A stretch of 64,000 nt of DNA from NCBI GenBank assembly GCA_018780645.1, contig JADMJJ010000047.1, positions 85,137 to 149,136 on the forward strand, given 5' to 3'. A program made the position numbers and the translations under genes. This DNA is from Burkholderiaceae bacterium (GTDB taxonomy: Bacteria > Pseudomonadota > Gammaproteobacteria > Burkholderiales > Burkholderiaceae_C). Position 1 is the stretch's first letter. The number at the start of each line of letters is the position of its first letter. Below are positions 46,541 to 56,175 of this stretch, piece after piece. The notes under the pieces are model-generated. The model saw nothing but the letters and a program-made list of their open reading frames with translations. It searched no databases and was not told the DNA's origin.

Positions 46541-47248
46541 GTGACAGTCACCAAGCCCGCCCTCGCCAGCCAGCGCCGAGCCCCCGCCGGCGCCAAGGCC
46601 GAGCAGCGCGTGAAAGACATTCTGCGCGTCGGCCGCGAGGTGTTCGCCGAGCGCGGCTACGAGCGCGCGACGACGATAGAGATCGCCCAGCGGCTGGGCA
46701 TCTCCGAGGCCACCGTGTTCACCTATTTCCGTGGCAAGCGCGAGCTGTGCATGCGGGTGATAGGCGACTGGTACGACGAAATCATCGACACCATAGAGAC
46801 CGGCCTGCCGCGCACGGCATCGGTGCGCGAGCAGCTGGAGTTCGTCGTCCACACCCATCTGCGCCTGTTCCTGATCCAAGGCACCGGACTTTGTGCACTG
46901 GTGCTGTCGGAGGGGCGCACGAAGAGTGAGTCGGGCCAGGAGCTGGGCGAGGCCTTTGTCGCGATGCAGCGCCGCTACACCGCGCCGCTGATGGACCTGC
47001 TGGCCCGTGGCCAGGCCAGCGGCGAGGTGCGGCAGGACATCTCGCTGCGCCTGCTGCGCTCGCTGGTGTTCGGGCCTATGGAGCACATGCTGTGGGAGGT
47101 CATCAGCACCGGCCGCCAGCTTGATGTGGACACAAGCGCCCGCGATCTGGTGGCTCTGCTGTGGCCGGCGCTGCAGGCGCCGGATCAGGAGTTGAAGGCG
47201 CTGCGCGCGCTGCGCCAGACGATGCAGGACGCGTTGGCTCAAAGCTGA
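46541..47248 (+). CDS. TetR-family transcriptional regulator
   Basis: About 235 residues. The N-terminal helix-turn-helix is RVKDILRVGREVFAERGYERATTIEIAQRLGISEATVFTYFRGK; quoted here by its ends, RVKDIL and FTYFRGK, the fit to TetR is clear. The ligand domain follows with no further known motif. It is divergent from the leucine-degradation run. Betaproteobacteria are known to control liu genes with a TetR protein (LiuQ), so this is a likely counterpart, inferred from place. The GTG start is preferred because upstream ATG codons would place the operator dyad inside the coding region. Confidence 0.88.
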   Translation: MTVTKPALASQRRAPAGAKAEQRVKDILRVGREVFAERGYERATTIEIAQRLGISEATVFTYFRGKRELCMRVIGDWYDEIIDTIETGLPRTASVREQLEFVVHTHLRLFLIQGTGLCALVLSEGRTKSESGQELGEAFVAMQRRYTAPLMDLLARGQASGEVRQDISLRLLRSLVFGPMEHMLWEVISTGRQLDVDTSARDLVALLWPALQAPDQELKALRALRQTMQDALAQS

Positions 47249-47351
47249 GTCGCACCGGGACTGCGATCGTAGGGATGGGCAAGCCGGCACGCATGCCCTA
47301 GCGTGGCCGAGCCCGAGCGTTGTGGGCTCAACCCCGTCGAGGAGTATCCCT

Positions 47352-48059
47352 ATGAGATTTCATGCGTTCACCGCCGCGGTCGCGGCCATCTCGGCGCTGA
47401 TGGCAGCGCCCGTACAGGCGGTCGTCGTGATAGACGACTTCAACACGCCGCAGAATTTTTCCAGCTGCAACTTCCCTGGCTTCTCATATCAAGCCGGCGA
47501 CATGCTTTACGGAGACCGGCTGTTCAGCGGCGGTTGCTCGAAGCCGGCGGCCGGTGGCGCGATCACGGTGGCCGGCGGCCTGGCCAGCTACGGCGCCGGT
47601 GGCATCAGCCAGATCACCGTCAATGCGCTGTACGACGCCTCCCTGCCGCCCGGCTCCGGTGACGCGAAACAGGCGGTTGACCTGACGCAGGCCGGTGCCA
47701 ACGACCGTTTTGCGATGCGCATCATGGTCAGCAACGAGACCCGCTTCACGCTGAGCGTGGGCAGCGCCTCCGAATCGGCCTCGCTGCAGCTCGATCTGCC
47801 GGTCACCGCGGGCTTTGTCGACCTGGCCCTGCCCTTTGCCAGCTTCAGCCCCGCCTCGGCCGCCCTGTGGCAGGGCGTGACCAGCGTGAGCTTCCAGATC
47901 GTCGACACCACCGTCAGCCCCGGCGGCCTGTTTTCGGCCAGTGGCGAAATCGACTTCATACGCGCCGTGCCCGAACCCGGCAGCATCGCCCTGATGTTGC
48001 TGGGTCTGCTGGGCCTGGGCACCCTGCCCCGGCGCCGAGCGCAAGAAACGCCGCGCTGA
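47352..48059 (+). CDS. PEP-CTERM sorting-domain protein
   Basis: A 235-residue exported protein: signal peptide (FTAAVAAISALMAAPVQA), VVVIDDFNTPQNF, a beta-rich body with the Cys-containing segments SSCNFPGF and SGGCSKP, and a tail VPEPGSIALMLLGLLGLGTL followed by PRRR. Third PEP-CTERM protein in the window, again without an exosortase nearby. GAGGAG precedes the ATG. Confidence 0.87.
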   Translation: MRFHAFTAAVAAISALMAAPVQAVVVIDDFNTPQNFSSCNFPGFSYQAGDMLYGDRLFSGGCSKPAAGGAITVAGGLASYGAGGISQITVNALYDASLPPGSGDAKQAVDLTQAGANDRFAMRIMVSNETRFTLSVGSASESASLQLDLPVTAGFVDLALPFASFSPASAALWQGVTSVSFQIVDTTVSPGGLFSASGEIDFIRAVPEPGSIALMLLGLLGLGTLPRRRAQETPR

Positions 48060-48071
48060 GCGCCCGGCGGC

Positions 48072-49052
48072 TCAGCAAGGAGGGGCCGGCAGCGGCTTCA
48101 TGTCGGCGCGGTCGGGGGGCAGGCCGGTGGGGCTGGCGGGCCGACCCTGAGCGTCAAAGTAGTGCCCCGCCAGCCGCCGGCTGCCGTCGGCGCTGTACTC
48201 CTGGCGCGACTCCCGCACCAGTTCGCCGTTCATCGTGCGCAGTTGCTGCCGCACACGATCGCCATGGCGGTCGTGCTCGAAACTCGTGGGCCCGCCCAGA
48301 CCGACGATCGCGCGGTCCTCGCCCTGAGGACCGAAACCGCGCAGCATGCGCACCTGGCCCAGCGCGTCGTGCACAAACTCGCCCGTCGCCACATCGGTCG
48401 CATGGCCGTTGTGAGGATGGCGATGCTGGTTGAAGACCTGCCAGCGATGGATGTTGCCCCAGGGGTCGTAGACCAGGGGGTCCGCGGCCGAGCCGGTCGG
48501 GCTCGCGGAGGTCTCGCCCTTGGCGTCGATATTGAACATGAAGTCGAGCAGGTCGTCGTGGCCGAATTCGAAGCGCACACGATGAAACAGGAAGTCGGGC
48601 CGCACCGGCGCGGACTTGCCCCGACGGTTGAAGCGGCATCGACGATCAGGCCCGGCGCCGGGTGCTCCCGTTGGTAGCGCTGTATGCCCCAGGCGCCATC
48701 GACCGGCTGGCCGTCCTGGTCGAAGTAGGGCAGCGCGCTGCGCCGGCCATGTACTCGATGCGCAGGGCGGCGCCCACCACAGGAAGCCGCCGAAGCTGCC
48801 CTCGTTGCGCGTCAGGCGCTCGCCCACGGCGCGCACGATCTCGGTCGGGCGGCCCTGGTCGTCGAAACGGAAGCGGTGGTGCAGCAGCTGCCTGGCCGCT
48901 GCAGCATCGATCTCCAGACGGCCCTTGACCTCTTCCACCGGCGATTGGCGGAACATCAGATCGCGGCGGTTCTTCAGCGTGTCGGCCCGGCCGAGCGCCG
49001 ACAGGGCCAGCGCGAGTCCAAGGGCGCGATGCGCGCGCGAACCTTGGCGCAC
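48072..49052 (-). pseudogene. secreted protein with YD-like motifs, disrupted by three local frame shifts
   Basis: The outer parts read well: a signal-like N-terminus (ALGLALALSALGRA), then FRFDDQGRPTEIVRAVGERL, and a C-terminal half with FEFGHDDLLDFMF, VYDPWGNIHRWQVFNQ, DALGQVRMLRGFG and AGHYFDAQGRPAS. These DxxGRP/YD-like motifs recall RHS-type repeats, but the family is not recognised. Between 48632 and 48772 the frame is scrambled. Sensible peptides ALRIEYMAG and LPYFDQDGQPVDGAWG occur in the other two frames and the original frame resumes at FNRRGKSAPVRPD. Three one-base losses would explain this, with net change of one codon. Sequencing error or gene decay are both possible. GTG start. 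Confidence 0.6.
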
Positions 49053-49210
49053 GCGCCTGGTAATTTTTGGTTAGGGTGGCGCGATGAACTTGAGGCATGG
49101 GCCTACTCAATCGGCGACGCGACGGGCGATCTGTGCCGGGCCGCTGGCCTGCCAGGTCTGACCCTGTCCGCGCGAGCACTGGTCCCAGCCCAGGGCTGAT
49201 AAAAATGTCC

Positions 49211-49678
49211 TCAGACCGTCGGTGCCTTGGCGGTCTCGCCCCGGTACTCGGTCTCGAACTGGGTGCGAAACAGCAACCACCGGCCGCCTTCGCGTTTGGC
49301 CAGGCTGTTGAAGCGGCCGACAAAGCTGCTGCCGTCCTTGAAGTCCTCGCGCAGGCGGTAGCGGGACAGGGCGACGTCGCCGAACACCTCGAAGGAGATG
49401 GGCTGCACCGCCACCGCCACCGCATGGTTGCCCGCGCCATGCCAGCGCCGGACGCCCTCCAGAAACTCGGCGCGACCGATGGGGGCGCCGCGCCCCGTCC
49501 AATTGCTGTAGTCGGGGTGAAACCGCTCGGCGTAGGCCTCGAAGCCCTGCCGCGTCAGCACCATCGCCGCCTGGGTCTCGAGTTCGCGCACCGCGCGCTG
49601 GTCGGGGCTTTCGGCGCGGACCTGGGCCTGCTGCAAGACAAGGAGGAAACCGGCAAACAAGAGAGTGAATCGGGTCAT
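49211..49678 (-). CDS. exported SnoaL/DUF4440-like protein
   Basis: A 155-residue protein with signal peptide (FTLLFAGFLLVLQQAQVRA) and an NTF2-like cone fold: ESPDQRAVRELETQAAMVL, FEAYAERFHPDYSNWTGRG, FLEGVRRWHGAGNHAVAVAV, and a final RWLLFRTQFETEYRG. Members are varied small-molecule enzymes or binding proteins. It is adjacent to the molybdenum hydroxylase genes on the same strand, 47 bp downstream, so possibly co-transcribed. A second exported SnoaL-like gene lies at 58.3 kb near the second hydroxylase pair. Confidence 0.8.
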   Translation of the reverse strand: MTRFTLLFAGFLLVLQQAQVRAESPDQRAVRELETQAAMVLTRQGFEAYAERFHPDYSNWTGRGAPIGRAEFLEGVRRWHGAGNHAVAVAVQPISFEVFGDVALSRYRLREDFKDGSSFVGRFNSLAKREGGRWLLFRTQFETEYRGETAKAPTV

Positions 49679-49725
49679 GCATGCTCCGCTGGTGAATGAG
49701 AGGGTCGGCGTCACGGCTAGCAGGT

Positions 49726-51894
49726 TCAGCTCCAGGACAGATCATGCTTTCGCAGCGGCAGCGAGCGCACCCGCTTGCCGATGGCGGCAAAGATCGCATT
49801 GCCCAGGGCGGGAGGCAGTGGCGGGAAGGCCGGCTCGCCCAGGCCTGTGGGAGCGATGTCGCGCTCGATGAAGTGCACATCGATGCGCGGCGGCACCTCG
49901 GGCATGCGCAGATGGGGGTTGTCGTCGAAGTTGCCCTGCACGGCCGCGCCGTTCTCTATCGTGATCTCCTGCCACAGGCTGCTCGAAAGGCCGTCTATCA
50001 CCGAGCCCTGCACCTGCTGCTCGGCGCCGCTGAGATTGACGATGGGCCCCACATCAACGGCCGAGGTGACCCGCTGCACCGTCACCCCGCCGGTGTGGCT
50101 GACACTCAGCTCCACCACATGGGCGACATAGCCGCCGTGGCTGAAGTAGGCCGCCAGCCCCATGCCGCTGCCCCTGGGCAGCCGGCGCCCCCAGCCGGCC
50201 TTCTCGGCCGCCAGTCGCAGGACACCCTTCATGCGGGTGGGGCTGAACTCCGGCTCCTTGAGCTCGCGGTCCTTGCCCAGAAGGGCCAGGCGGAAGGCCA
50301 GCGGATCCTGGCCGGCGGCATGGGCCAGCTCGTCGGTGAAGCTCTCCAGCATGAAGGCATTCAGGTTCGAGCCCGGCGCGCGGTAGGCGCCTGCGGGCAG
50401 GTTGCTGTCCACCATCGCGACCTCGACCCGGTAGTTCGGCACGAAGCGGGCCGGGTACAGCGAGGCCCGCAGCTTGGGCGTGACCGGGTCGCGGAAGGCG
50501 TGGCGCGCATGCTTGACGTGCAGGGCCTGCAGCCGGCCCTGGGCATCGAGGCCGCCGCGCAGCCGCTGCCAGCCGAAGGGCCGGTAGAAGTCATGCCGCA
50601 TATCGTCTTCGCGGGTGTACATCAGCCGTATGGGGGCCTTCGTGCGCAGGGCAATGGTGCCGGCCTCGAGCACGAAGTCGGCTTCGAAGCGGCGGCCGAA
50701 GCCGCCACCCAGGCGTGCGACCTGGACTTCCACCTTGGCGGCGGGCACACCCAGCAGCGTCTCAACCGCCTTCGCCGCGACGCCGGGGAACTGGCAGGGC
50801 GCGATGAAGCGCAGGCCGCCCTCGGGCGTAGGCTCGGCAAAGCAGCTCATGGGCTCCATCGTCGTGTGCGCCAGTATCGGCAGCTCGTAGGTGGCCTCCA
50901 CCACCTTGGCGGCACGGTTCAGCTCGCCGGGCACATCGCCATCGTCACGCCACAGCTCGCCCGGCTCCGCCAGGCGCCGCAGAGCGGTGGCCCGGTAGGC
51001 GGCGCTGCTGTGCTGCTTGTAGGCACTGTCATCCCATTGCACGACCAGAGCCTGCTTGGCCTTCAGTGCCGCCCAGGTCGAGGTGGCAACGATGGCCACA
51101 AAGGGTTGCAGGCCGCGGAAGAGCCGCTCGGGCGGGAACTTCAATGCTTCGGCATCGCCCTCGACCAGAAAGGCGTCGCGCACGCCAGCCATGGCCTTGA
51201 TCTGGTCCAGATTGGCGCTCAGCGGCCTGGCGCCGAACACCGGCGATTTCGCTATCACCGCATGCAGCAGGCCCGGGCGCTGAGTGTCCCCGCAGAACAG
51301 CGGGGCGCCGCGCACGATCTCGGCACTGTCCACCTGCGCCACCCGGCGCCCGAGCAGCTTGAACTCGGCGCGCGGCTTGAGCGTCAGCCCGGCCGGGTCG
51401 GGGGCCTTGAGCCTGGCCGCGGCCGCGGCCAGCTCGCCGTAGCCGGCGCGCCGGCCGCTGACGACATGCAAGACCTGACCCTTGTCGGTGCTCATCTCCG
51501 CCACCGCCACACCCCAGCGCTCGGCCGCGGCCAGCATCAGCATCTGGCGCGCCGCCGCGCCCGCACGGCGCAGCTGTTCCCAGGACTGCGGCACCGACTG
51601 GCTGCCGCCCGAGCCCTGGTCCGCCATGCGCGCGTCGGCGCCGGCTTGCAGCACGCGCACCCGGGCGAAGTCCACATCGAGTTCCTCGGCCAGCAGCATC
51701 GGAAGCGAGGTCTTCACGCCCTGGCCCATGTCGGGGTTCTTGGCCATCAGGGTCACCAGGCCAGCGCTGTCGATGCTGATGAAGGCATTCGGCGCGAAGG
51801 ACTCGTCTGCACCGGCCGCCCGTGCAGACACCAGGCCCAGCATCAGGCCGCCACCGGCCAGCGCACTGACCTGCAGGAAGCTGCGGCGCTTCAT
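49726..51894 (-). CDS. molybdenum hydroxylase large subunit (IorB/aldehyde-oxidase type), pair 1
   Basis: A 722-residue molybdopterin subunit of the xanthine oxidase family. The N-terminus is a twin-Arg leader ([19 protein letters not shown]), so the enzyme is exported folded. Cofactor motifs include [36 protein letters not shown] and the C-terminal [14 protein letters not shown] with the catalytic Glu. Similar to isoquinoline 1-oxidoreductase beta and membrane aldehyde dehydrogenases; such two-subunit enzymes lack an FAD subunit and usually pass electrons to cytochrome c. The substrate is unknown. It starts in an ATGA-type overlap with the Fe-S subunit upstream. Confidence 0.9.
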   Translation of the reverse strand: MKRRSFLQVSALAGGGLMLGLVSARAAGADESFAPNAFISIDSAGLVTLMAKNPDMGQGVKTSLPMLLAEELDVDFARVRVLQAGADARMADQGSGGSQSVPQSWEQLRRAGAAARQMLMLAAAERWGVAVAEMSTDKGQVLHVVSGRRAGYGELAAAAARLKAPDPAGLTLKPRAEFKLLGRRVAQVDSAEIVRGAPLFCGDTQRPGLLHAVIAKSPVFGARPLSANLDQIKAMAGVRDAFLVEGDAEALKFPPERLFRGLQPFVAIVATSTWAALKAKQALVVQWDDSAYKQHSSAAYRATALRRLAEPGELWRDDGDVPGELNRAAKVVEATYELPILAHTTMEPMSCFAEPTPEGGLRFIAPCQFPGVAAKAVETLLGVPAAKVEVQVARLGGGFGRRFEADFVLEAGTIALRTKAPIRLMYTREDDMRHDFYRPFGWQRLRGGLDAQGRLQALHVKHARHAFRDPVTPKLRASLYPARFVPNYRVEVAMVDSNLPAGAYRAPGSNLNAFMLESFTDELAHAAGQDPLAFRLALLGKDRELKEPEFSPTRMKGVLRLAAEKAGWGRRLPRGSGMGLAAYFSHGGYVAHVVELSVSHTGGVTVQRVTSAVDVGPIVNLSGAEQQVQGSVIDGLSSSLWQEITIENGAAVQGNFDDNPHLRMPEVPPRIDVHFIERDIAPTGLGEPAFPPLPPALGNAIFAAIGKRVRSLPLRKHDLSWS

Positions 51895-52355
51895 GCCTGC
51901 TCTCCTTCAGCCACCGACCTGATCGCGGCGCGGATGCGCAGCTGGGTGCCGCAGCGGCACAGATTGCCGGCCATCGCGATGTCGATCTCGGCATCGGTGG
52001 GCTTTGGCCTGGCCTTCAACAGCGCCGCCGCCTGCATGATCTGCCCGCACTGGCAGTAGCCGCACTGCGCGACATCCAGCTTGACCCAAGCCTGCTGCAA
52101 CGGATGCCGGCCCTGCGGATGCAGGCCCTCTATGGTCGTGATGCGCTTGCCGGCAAGACCTGCCACCGGCAGCTGGCAGCTGCGCTGGGCCTGGCCGTCC
52201 ACATGCACGGTGCAGGCTCCGCACAGGCCCTTGCCACAGCCGTACTTGGTGCCGCACAGCTGCAGCTCGTCTCGCAGCACCCACAGAAGGGGTGTGTCGG
52301 CATCGACCTCGGCCTGACGGCTCCGGCCGTTGATGTTCAGCGCATATCGGGGCAT
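51891..52355 (-). CDS. [2Fe-2S] subunit of molybdenum hydroxylase, pair 1
   Basis: A 154-residue small subunit with a plant-ferredoxin-type cluster ([21 protein letters not shown]) and a second, helical cluster ([10 protein letters not shown] and [15 protein letters not shown]). Quoted motifs are the standard ligands for both clusters. It hands electrons from the molybdenum subunit to an external acceptor. No signal peptide of its own, so it would be exported by hitch-hiking on the Tat leader of the large subunit. The ATG before PRYALNING is used. Confidence 0.93.
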   Translation of the reverse strand: MPRYALNINGRSRQAEVDADTPLLWVLRDELQLCGTKYGCGKGLCGACTVHVDGQAQRSCQLPVAGLAGKRITTIEGLHPQGRHPLQQAWVKLDVAQCGYCQCGQIMQAAALLKARPKPTDAEIDIAMAGNLCRCGTQLRIRAAIRSVAEGEQA

Positions 52356-52495
52356 GGGGGCTCCTGGTGGTGGCGGGTTGCGGGGCAGCTTAGGCAGGCC
52401 CGCCACGCGCTGGCCCGTGTCAAGCGACGAAACCGGCACATCGCGGAGCGGATGGCGGCAGCGCCCGACAAGGAGCGGTCGGCCTCAGCCGCCGG

Positions 52496-52732
52496 TCATC
52501 GCCGTCCGTGCGCGCGACTCAACAGCGCGTCGGCGGTGACGGCCATGCCATCGATCTGGGCACGCAGCAGGTCGGTGACGCGACGCAGCTCGCCCGGCGA
52601 GCGCGTCGAGACCTTGCTCTGCGTCTGTTTGAGCCGGTCGCGCAGCTCGCGCTCCTTGGCGCGAATGCGGGCGCGTTCGCGCTCCAGTTCGGCCTGGCTC
52701 ATGCGTTTCCATTGGGGGCGTTTCTCGGCCAT
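52496..52732 (-). CDS. small charged coiled-coil protein
   Basis: A 78-residue protein rich in Arg, Glu and Lys with a predicted long helix (MSQAELERERARIRAKEREL then RDRLKQTQSKV), followed by RSPGELRRVTDLLRAQIDGM. No recognised family, no membrane segment. It lies alone between the hydroxylase pair and the TonB receptor on the same strand. Codon use matches neighbours, so it is probably real. Confidence 0.6.
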   Translation of the reverse strand: MAEKRPQWKRMSQAELERERARIRAKERELRDRLKQTQSKVSTRSPGELRRVTDLLRAQIDGMAVTADALLSRAHGRR

Positions 52733-52918
52733 GGTGACTCCAGAGTTGGGAGCCCGCCGCGCGGGCTCCCAAGCACTATGGCCAGCGGTGGCGGCGGTGT
52801 TGGCGGCGCTGTGACGAGTCGCCGTTTCAGCGCCGCGGAACCCCGCCGACGGGGATCAGCCTGCCGTGCCAAGGGAGGATCGCCTCGCCCTTTCTGGCCT
52901 GGGCTTGACACCCCCGGA

Positions 52919-55846
52919 TCAGAACTTCAGCGTCGCCCCCACCGTGATGTAGCGGCCGATCACGTCATACACCGTCGGGAAGGTGTTGCCGGCGTTCACG
53001 CCGGTGCCGCTGATGGTGTTGCCGACGATGGGCGGCTGCTTGTCGAAGGCGTTGTTGACGCTGAGGTTCAGGCGCAGCATCTCGTTGACCTTCCAGGAGG
53101 CCGACAGATCCACATAGTTGTGCGCCTTGATGCTGGCATAGGCCGGCAGGAAGTCGGTGCCTCCGGGCTCTTCCTGCATCTTGCCGATATGGCGCCAGTT
53201 GTAGCCCAGGGTCCAGTTGCCCACCGTCCAGGTGGCTCGCTGGGTGAACTTGGTCCGGGGCGCATAGCCGGTGCCGCTCACCGTGGCGCTCTGGTTGAGG
53301 TTGCTGCAGGCCACGCTGTAATAGCCCAGACACTGGCGCTTCACCGCATTGGGTGTGGTCTGCACGCTGTAGTCCGAGGTGAAGGCCGCATTCAGGCTCA
53401 GATCCACCTTGCCCCAACGCGCGTCAAGGCCCAGCTGCTTGAGGTCCAGCAGGTAGTTCACGCCCAGATCGACACCACTGGTCCAGAGCTTGCCCAGGTT
53501 GGACTGGGGCGTGACCACCCCCGGCGAGGTGGCACCGTTGAAGGTGCCCAGCGGGCCGCGCATCACCAGCGCACAGGCGGCGTTGAGGCCCAGGCCGGGA
53601 TTGCGCGCCGGGTCATAGCAATCGGTCAGCACATCGGTCACGCTGGGGGCCGAGATCGCCTTGTCGAGCTGGATACGGAAATAGTCGACCGACAGTGTCA
53701 GCCTCGGCAGGCTGGTCGGCTGGAACACAAAACCCAGGGTCTGGGTGTCGGCCACCTCAGGGCCCAGACTCGGGTTGCCGCCGCTGGTGTTGTTGATCTG
53801 CCCGGCCGATGGTGCGGGCAGGCTGCCCACGGCCGCCATCGGCACGCCGGTCAGCCGGCACAGATTCGACAGCGTGCCGGCCGTGTTGGCATCCGCCGCG
53901 TTGATGCGGTTGCCCTGGCAGGGATCGACCGCCAGATTGGACAGACCCGCCGTCTGCGGCGCAAACAGCTCGTTGGTATTGGGCGCGCGCGTGGCGCGCT
54001 GACCCATCAGACGCACACGCAGGCCCTGCACCGGCTCCCAGTCACCGCCCAGCTTCCAGCTGCCATAGCTGGTGCTGGCCACGGTCGTCATCTGGGTGCG
54101 TCGGTAACCCAGCTCCAGGCCCAGCTTGTGGGCCAGCGGCTTGCGCGCCAGCAGCGGCACGCTGGCCTCGGCAAAGAACTCCTTGAACTCGATGGTGCCT
54201 GAGCGGTCCGGCCGCGGCGCCCCGGTGCCCAGCACCTCGCCCTGGATCTGCGAGGCGGCGTCGGAGGCATTGGCCGCGAACACCTCGCGGTACTCCGCGC
54301 CCATGGCCACGCCGATGGGGTCGGGGCTCCAGGGGCTCTTGAAGGCCCCCAGCTCGCCCGAGACCGAGCCCGCGGCGACCTTCTGCTTGACCTTGGCCAG
54401 TATCAGCGCATTGAGGTTGACGAAGTTCAGCATCTGCGGCGTGATCGAGCCCTCGGCCCCGAACACGTTCAGCGGCACGCAGCCGTTGGCGGGGTTGGTG
54501 CAGGCGGTGGGGCTCAGGGCGCGCAGGGCCTGCTGCACCTTGGCGTTCGACCCCCAGTTGCCGCGCGTCTGCACCTGGTTGGTGTCGCCGTTGGCGAAGT
54601 GGGTGTCGTAGCTCCAGATGTCGTTGATGGCGCCGCGCGCACCCACCGTCACCTGCTGCGTGCGGGTCTCGAAATCGTTGATGCGCGGGCCCAGTTCCGT
54701 GAAGCGCCGGCCAATCGCCATGGGCACCTCGGTGGCGTTGCCGACCACGCAGTCGGCCGCGGCGATTCCGCGCACCTGGCAGACCTGCTGGCGCATCGCC
54801 TCGGGCATCAGCGGGTTGCCGATCGGCACCTGATAGACATTCAGAAAGGTGGCCGACGAGGCCAAGTTGGAGACCACGGTCGAGCGCGTGTGGAACAGAT
54901 CGGCGTAGAGCTCCAGATGCTGGCCCAGATTGAGCGTCGCCAGCGCCGTGGCCTGGCGGCGGTCCAGCGGGGTGATGAAGTAGTTCGGCGGATTGAAGTT
55001 GTAGCTGGCATAGGGCGCGACCAGCTGGCCCGTGGCCGGATCGATCTGCATATTGGCCAGGCTCGGCGTGCCGGCGGGCAGGCCGGCGATCGACGGCACC
55101 TGGAAGGTGCCGGGCACACCGGTGCCCGAGCCCTGCTGCGCGCCATTGGTCGAGGACAGGCCCACCATCGAATAGGGGCGCTGGCCCTGCAGCAGCGGCG
55201 TGGTCTTGGCCGTGCCCAGACTCAGCACCATATGGCCGCGGCCGTCGGCGAAGGCACCGCCCATGGTGATGTCGGTGCGCTTGCGGCCGGCATCGCCGTC
55301 ACCCGACTGGCCGTAGCTGCTGCTCAGCTCCACACCCTTGAACTGGCGGTTGAGCACGAAGTTGGCCACGCCGGTGACGGCGTCTGCGCCATACACGGCC
55401 GAGGCGCCGCCAGTGACCAGGTCGATGCGCTTGAGCAGGGCGATCGGGATGATGTTGGAGTCCACCTGCCCGTCCAGATCGAAGGGCACCATGCGGCGGC
55501 CGTCGATCAGCACCAGCGAGCGCCGGCTGCCCAGGCCGCGCAGGTCCAGCGTGGCCGCGCCAGTCGTGCCATTGTTGGTGGCCGGCCCCATCGCCGGCAC
55601 GGCCGAGGGCAGGCCCTTGACCACGTCCTCCACCGCCACCGGCTGACTGGAGTTGATCTCCTCGCGGCCGATCGAGGTGACGGGGCTGCTGGACACCGCG
55701 CTGATGGTGCGGATGCGGCTGCCGGTGACCTCGATGCGCTCCAAGGTGGTGGCGGCCGGAGGCTGGGCCTGCTGTGCCTGGCTAGGCAGAGCCAGGCCGG
55801 CGATGGCCAGCAAGACGGCATGATTGATGCGGCTGTGTGGGTGCAT
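52919..55846 (-). CDS. TonB-dependent outer membrane receptor
   Basis: A 975-residue receptor. Signal peptide HAVLLAIAGLALPSQAQ, then a plug domain: LERIEVTGSRIRTISAVSSS (TonB-box-like region just before), 'VVKGLPSAVPAMGPATNN', LDLRGLGSRRSLVLIDGRR and GGASAVYGADAVTGVANFVL. The large barrel follows, ending GRYITVGATLKF with a terminal Phe. It resembles the big 'oar/TBDT' receptors that import complex carbon sources or peptides rather than siderophores. AAGGA precedes the ATG. It neighbours a LytS/LytTR pair and is bracketed by two molybdenum hydroxylases; the ligand is unknown. Confidence 0.92.
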   Translation of the reverse strand: MHPHSRINHAVLLAIAGLALPSQAQQAQPPAATTLERIEVTGSRIRTISAVSSSPVTSIGREEINSSQPVAVEDVVKGLPSAVPAMGPATNNGTTGAATLDLRGLGSRRSLVLIDGRRMVPFDLDGQVDSNIIPIALLKRIDLVTGGASAVYGADAVTGVANFVLNRQFKGVELSSSYGQSGDGDAGRKRTDITMGGAFADGRGHMVLSLGTAKTTPLLQGQRPYSMVGLSSTNGAQQGSGTGVPGTFQVPSIAGLPAGTPSLANMQIDPATGQLVAPYASYNFNPPNYFITPLDRRQATALATLNLGQHLELYADLFHTRSTVVSNLASSATFLNVYQVPIGNPLMPEAMRQQVCQVRGIAAADCVVGNATEVPMAIGRRFTELGPRINDFETRTQQVTVGARGAINDIWSYDTHFANGDTNQVQTRGNWGSNAKVQQALRALSPTACTNPANGCVPLNVFGAEGSITPQMLNFVNLNALILAKVKQKVAAGSVSGELGAFKSPWSPDPIGVAMGAEYREVFAANASDAASQIQGEVLGTGAPRPDRSGTIEFKEFFAEASVPLLARKPLAHKLGLELGYRRTQMTTVASTSYGSWKLGGDWEPVQGLRVRLMGQRATRAPNTNELFAPQTAGLSNLAVDPCQGNRINAADANTAGTLSNLCRLTGVPMAAVGSLPAPSAGQINNTSGGNPSLGPEVADTQTLGFVFQPTSLPRLTLSVDYFRIQLDKAISAPSVTDVLTDCYDPARNPGLGLNAACALVMRGPLGTFNGATSPGVVTPQSNLGKLWTSGVDLGVNYLLDLKQLGLDARWGKVDLSLNAAFTSDYSVQTTPNAVKRQCLGYYSVACSNLNQSATVSGTGYAPRTKFTQRATWTVGNWTLGYNWRHIGKMQEEPGGTDFLPAYASIKAHNYVDLSASWKVNEMLRLNLSVNNAFDKQPPIVGNTISGTGVNAGNTFPTVYDVIGRYITVGATLKF

Positions 55847-56175
55847 GAATCGTTCCTTTCGGACGGTGGGTTGGTGAAGCAGCGCAGTCTTGCGTCTGCC
55901 CCCCAAGCGCCACGAGCGGGTTTCCCGCAGCGCAGCGCAGCCGTCGTCGCCGGCCGGCGATTCGCCCCTGCCAAACGGGCGCCAGACATCGGACAGCGGC
56001 TGTTCGTCACGGCCACAGCGGGCAAGCACCGGCGCTGAACGCCCGTCGTCACCGCAGGCAGGGCGTTCGCCACTTCGCAGGCAAGCTTCATCACATCGCT
56101 GTGGCAGCGCCTGTCAATCTGTCGCCACCCTGCAACGCGGGGCCCGAGTTCAGTTGTTCGTTGACAAGCCGGCAC
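55847..56175. other. 329-bp non-coding gap upstream of the TonB receptor
   Basis: No plausible gene is seen. It holds the receptor's Shine-Dalgarno, a short hairpin GCGGG-TTT-CCCGC (55917-55929), and a longer dyad GAACGCCC ... GGGCGTTC (56037-56044 with 56061-56068). The dyad follows the LytTR stop and could be a terminator stem without a U-tract, or an operator for the LytTR regulator. Confidence 0.5.
56037..56068. promoter_or_regulatory. 8-bp inverted repeat, 16-nt spacer
   Basis: GAACGCCC and GGGCGTTC are perfect inverted arms. The element lies about 110 bp downstream of the LytTR stop and 190 bp upstream of the receptor start, on the strand path linking them. It may be a terminator stem or a regulator site. 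Confidence 0.4.
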
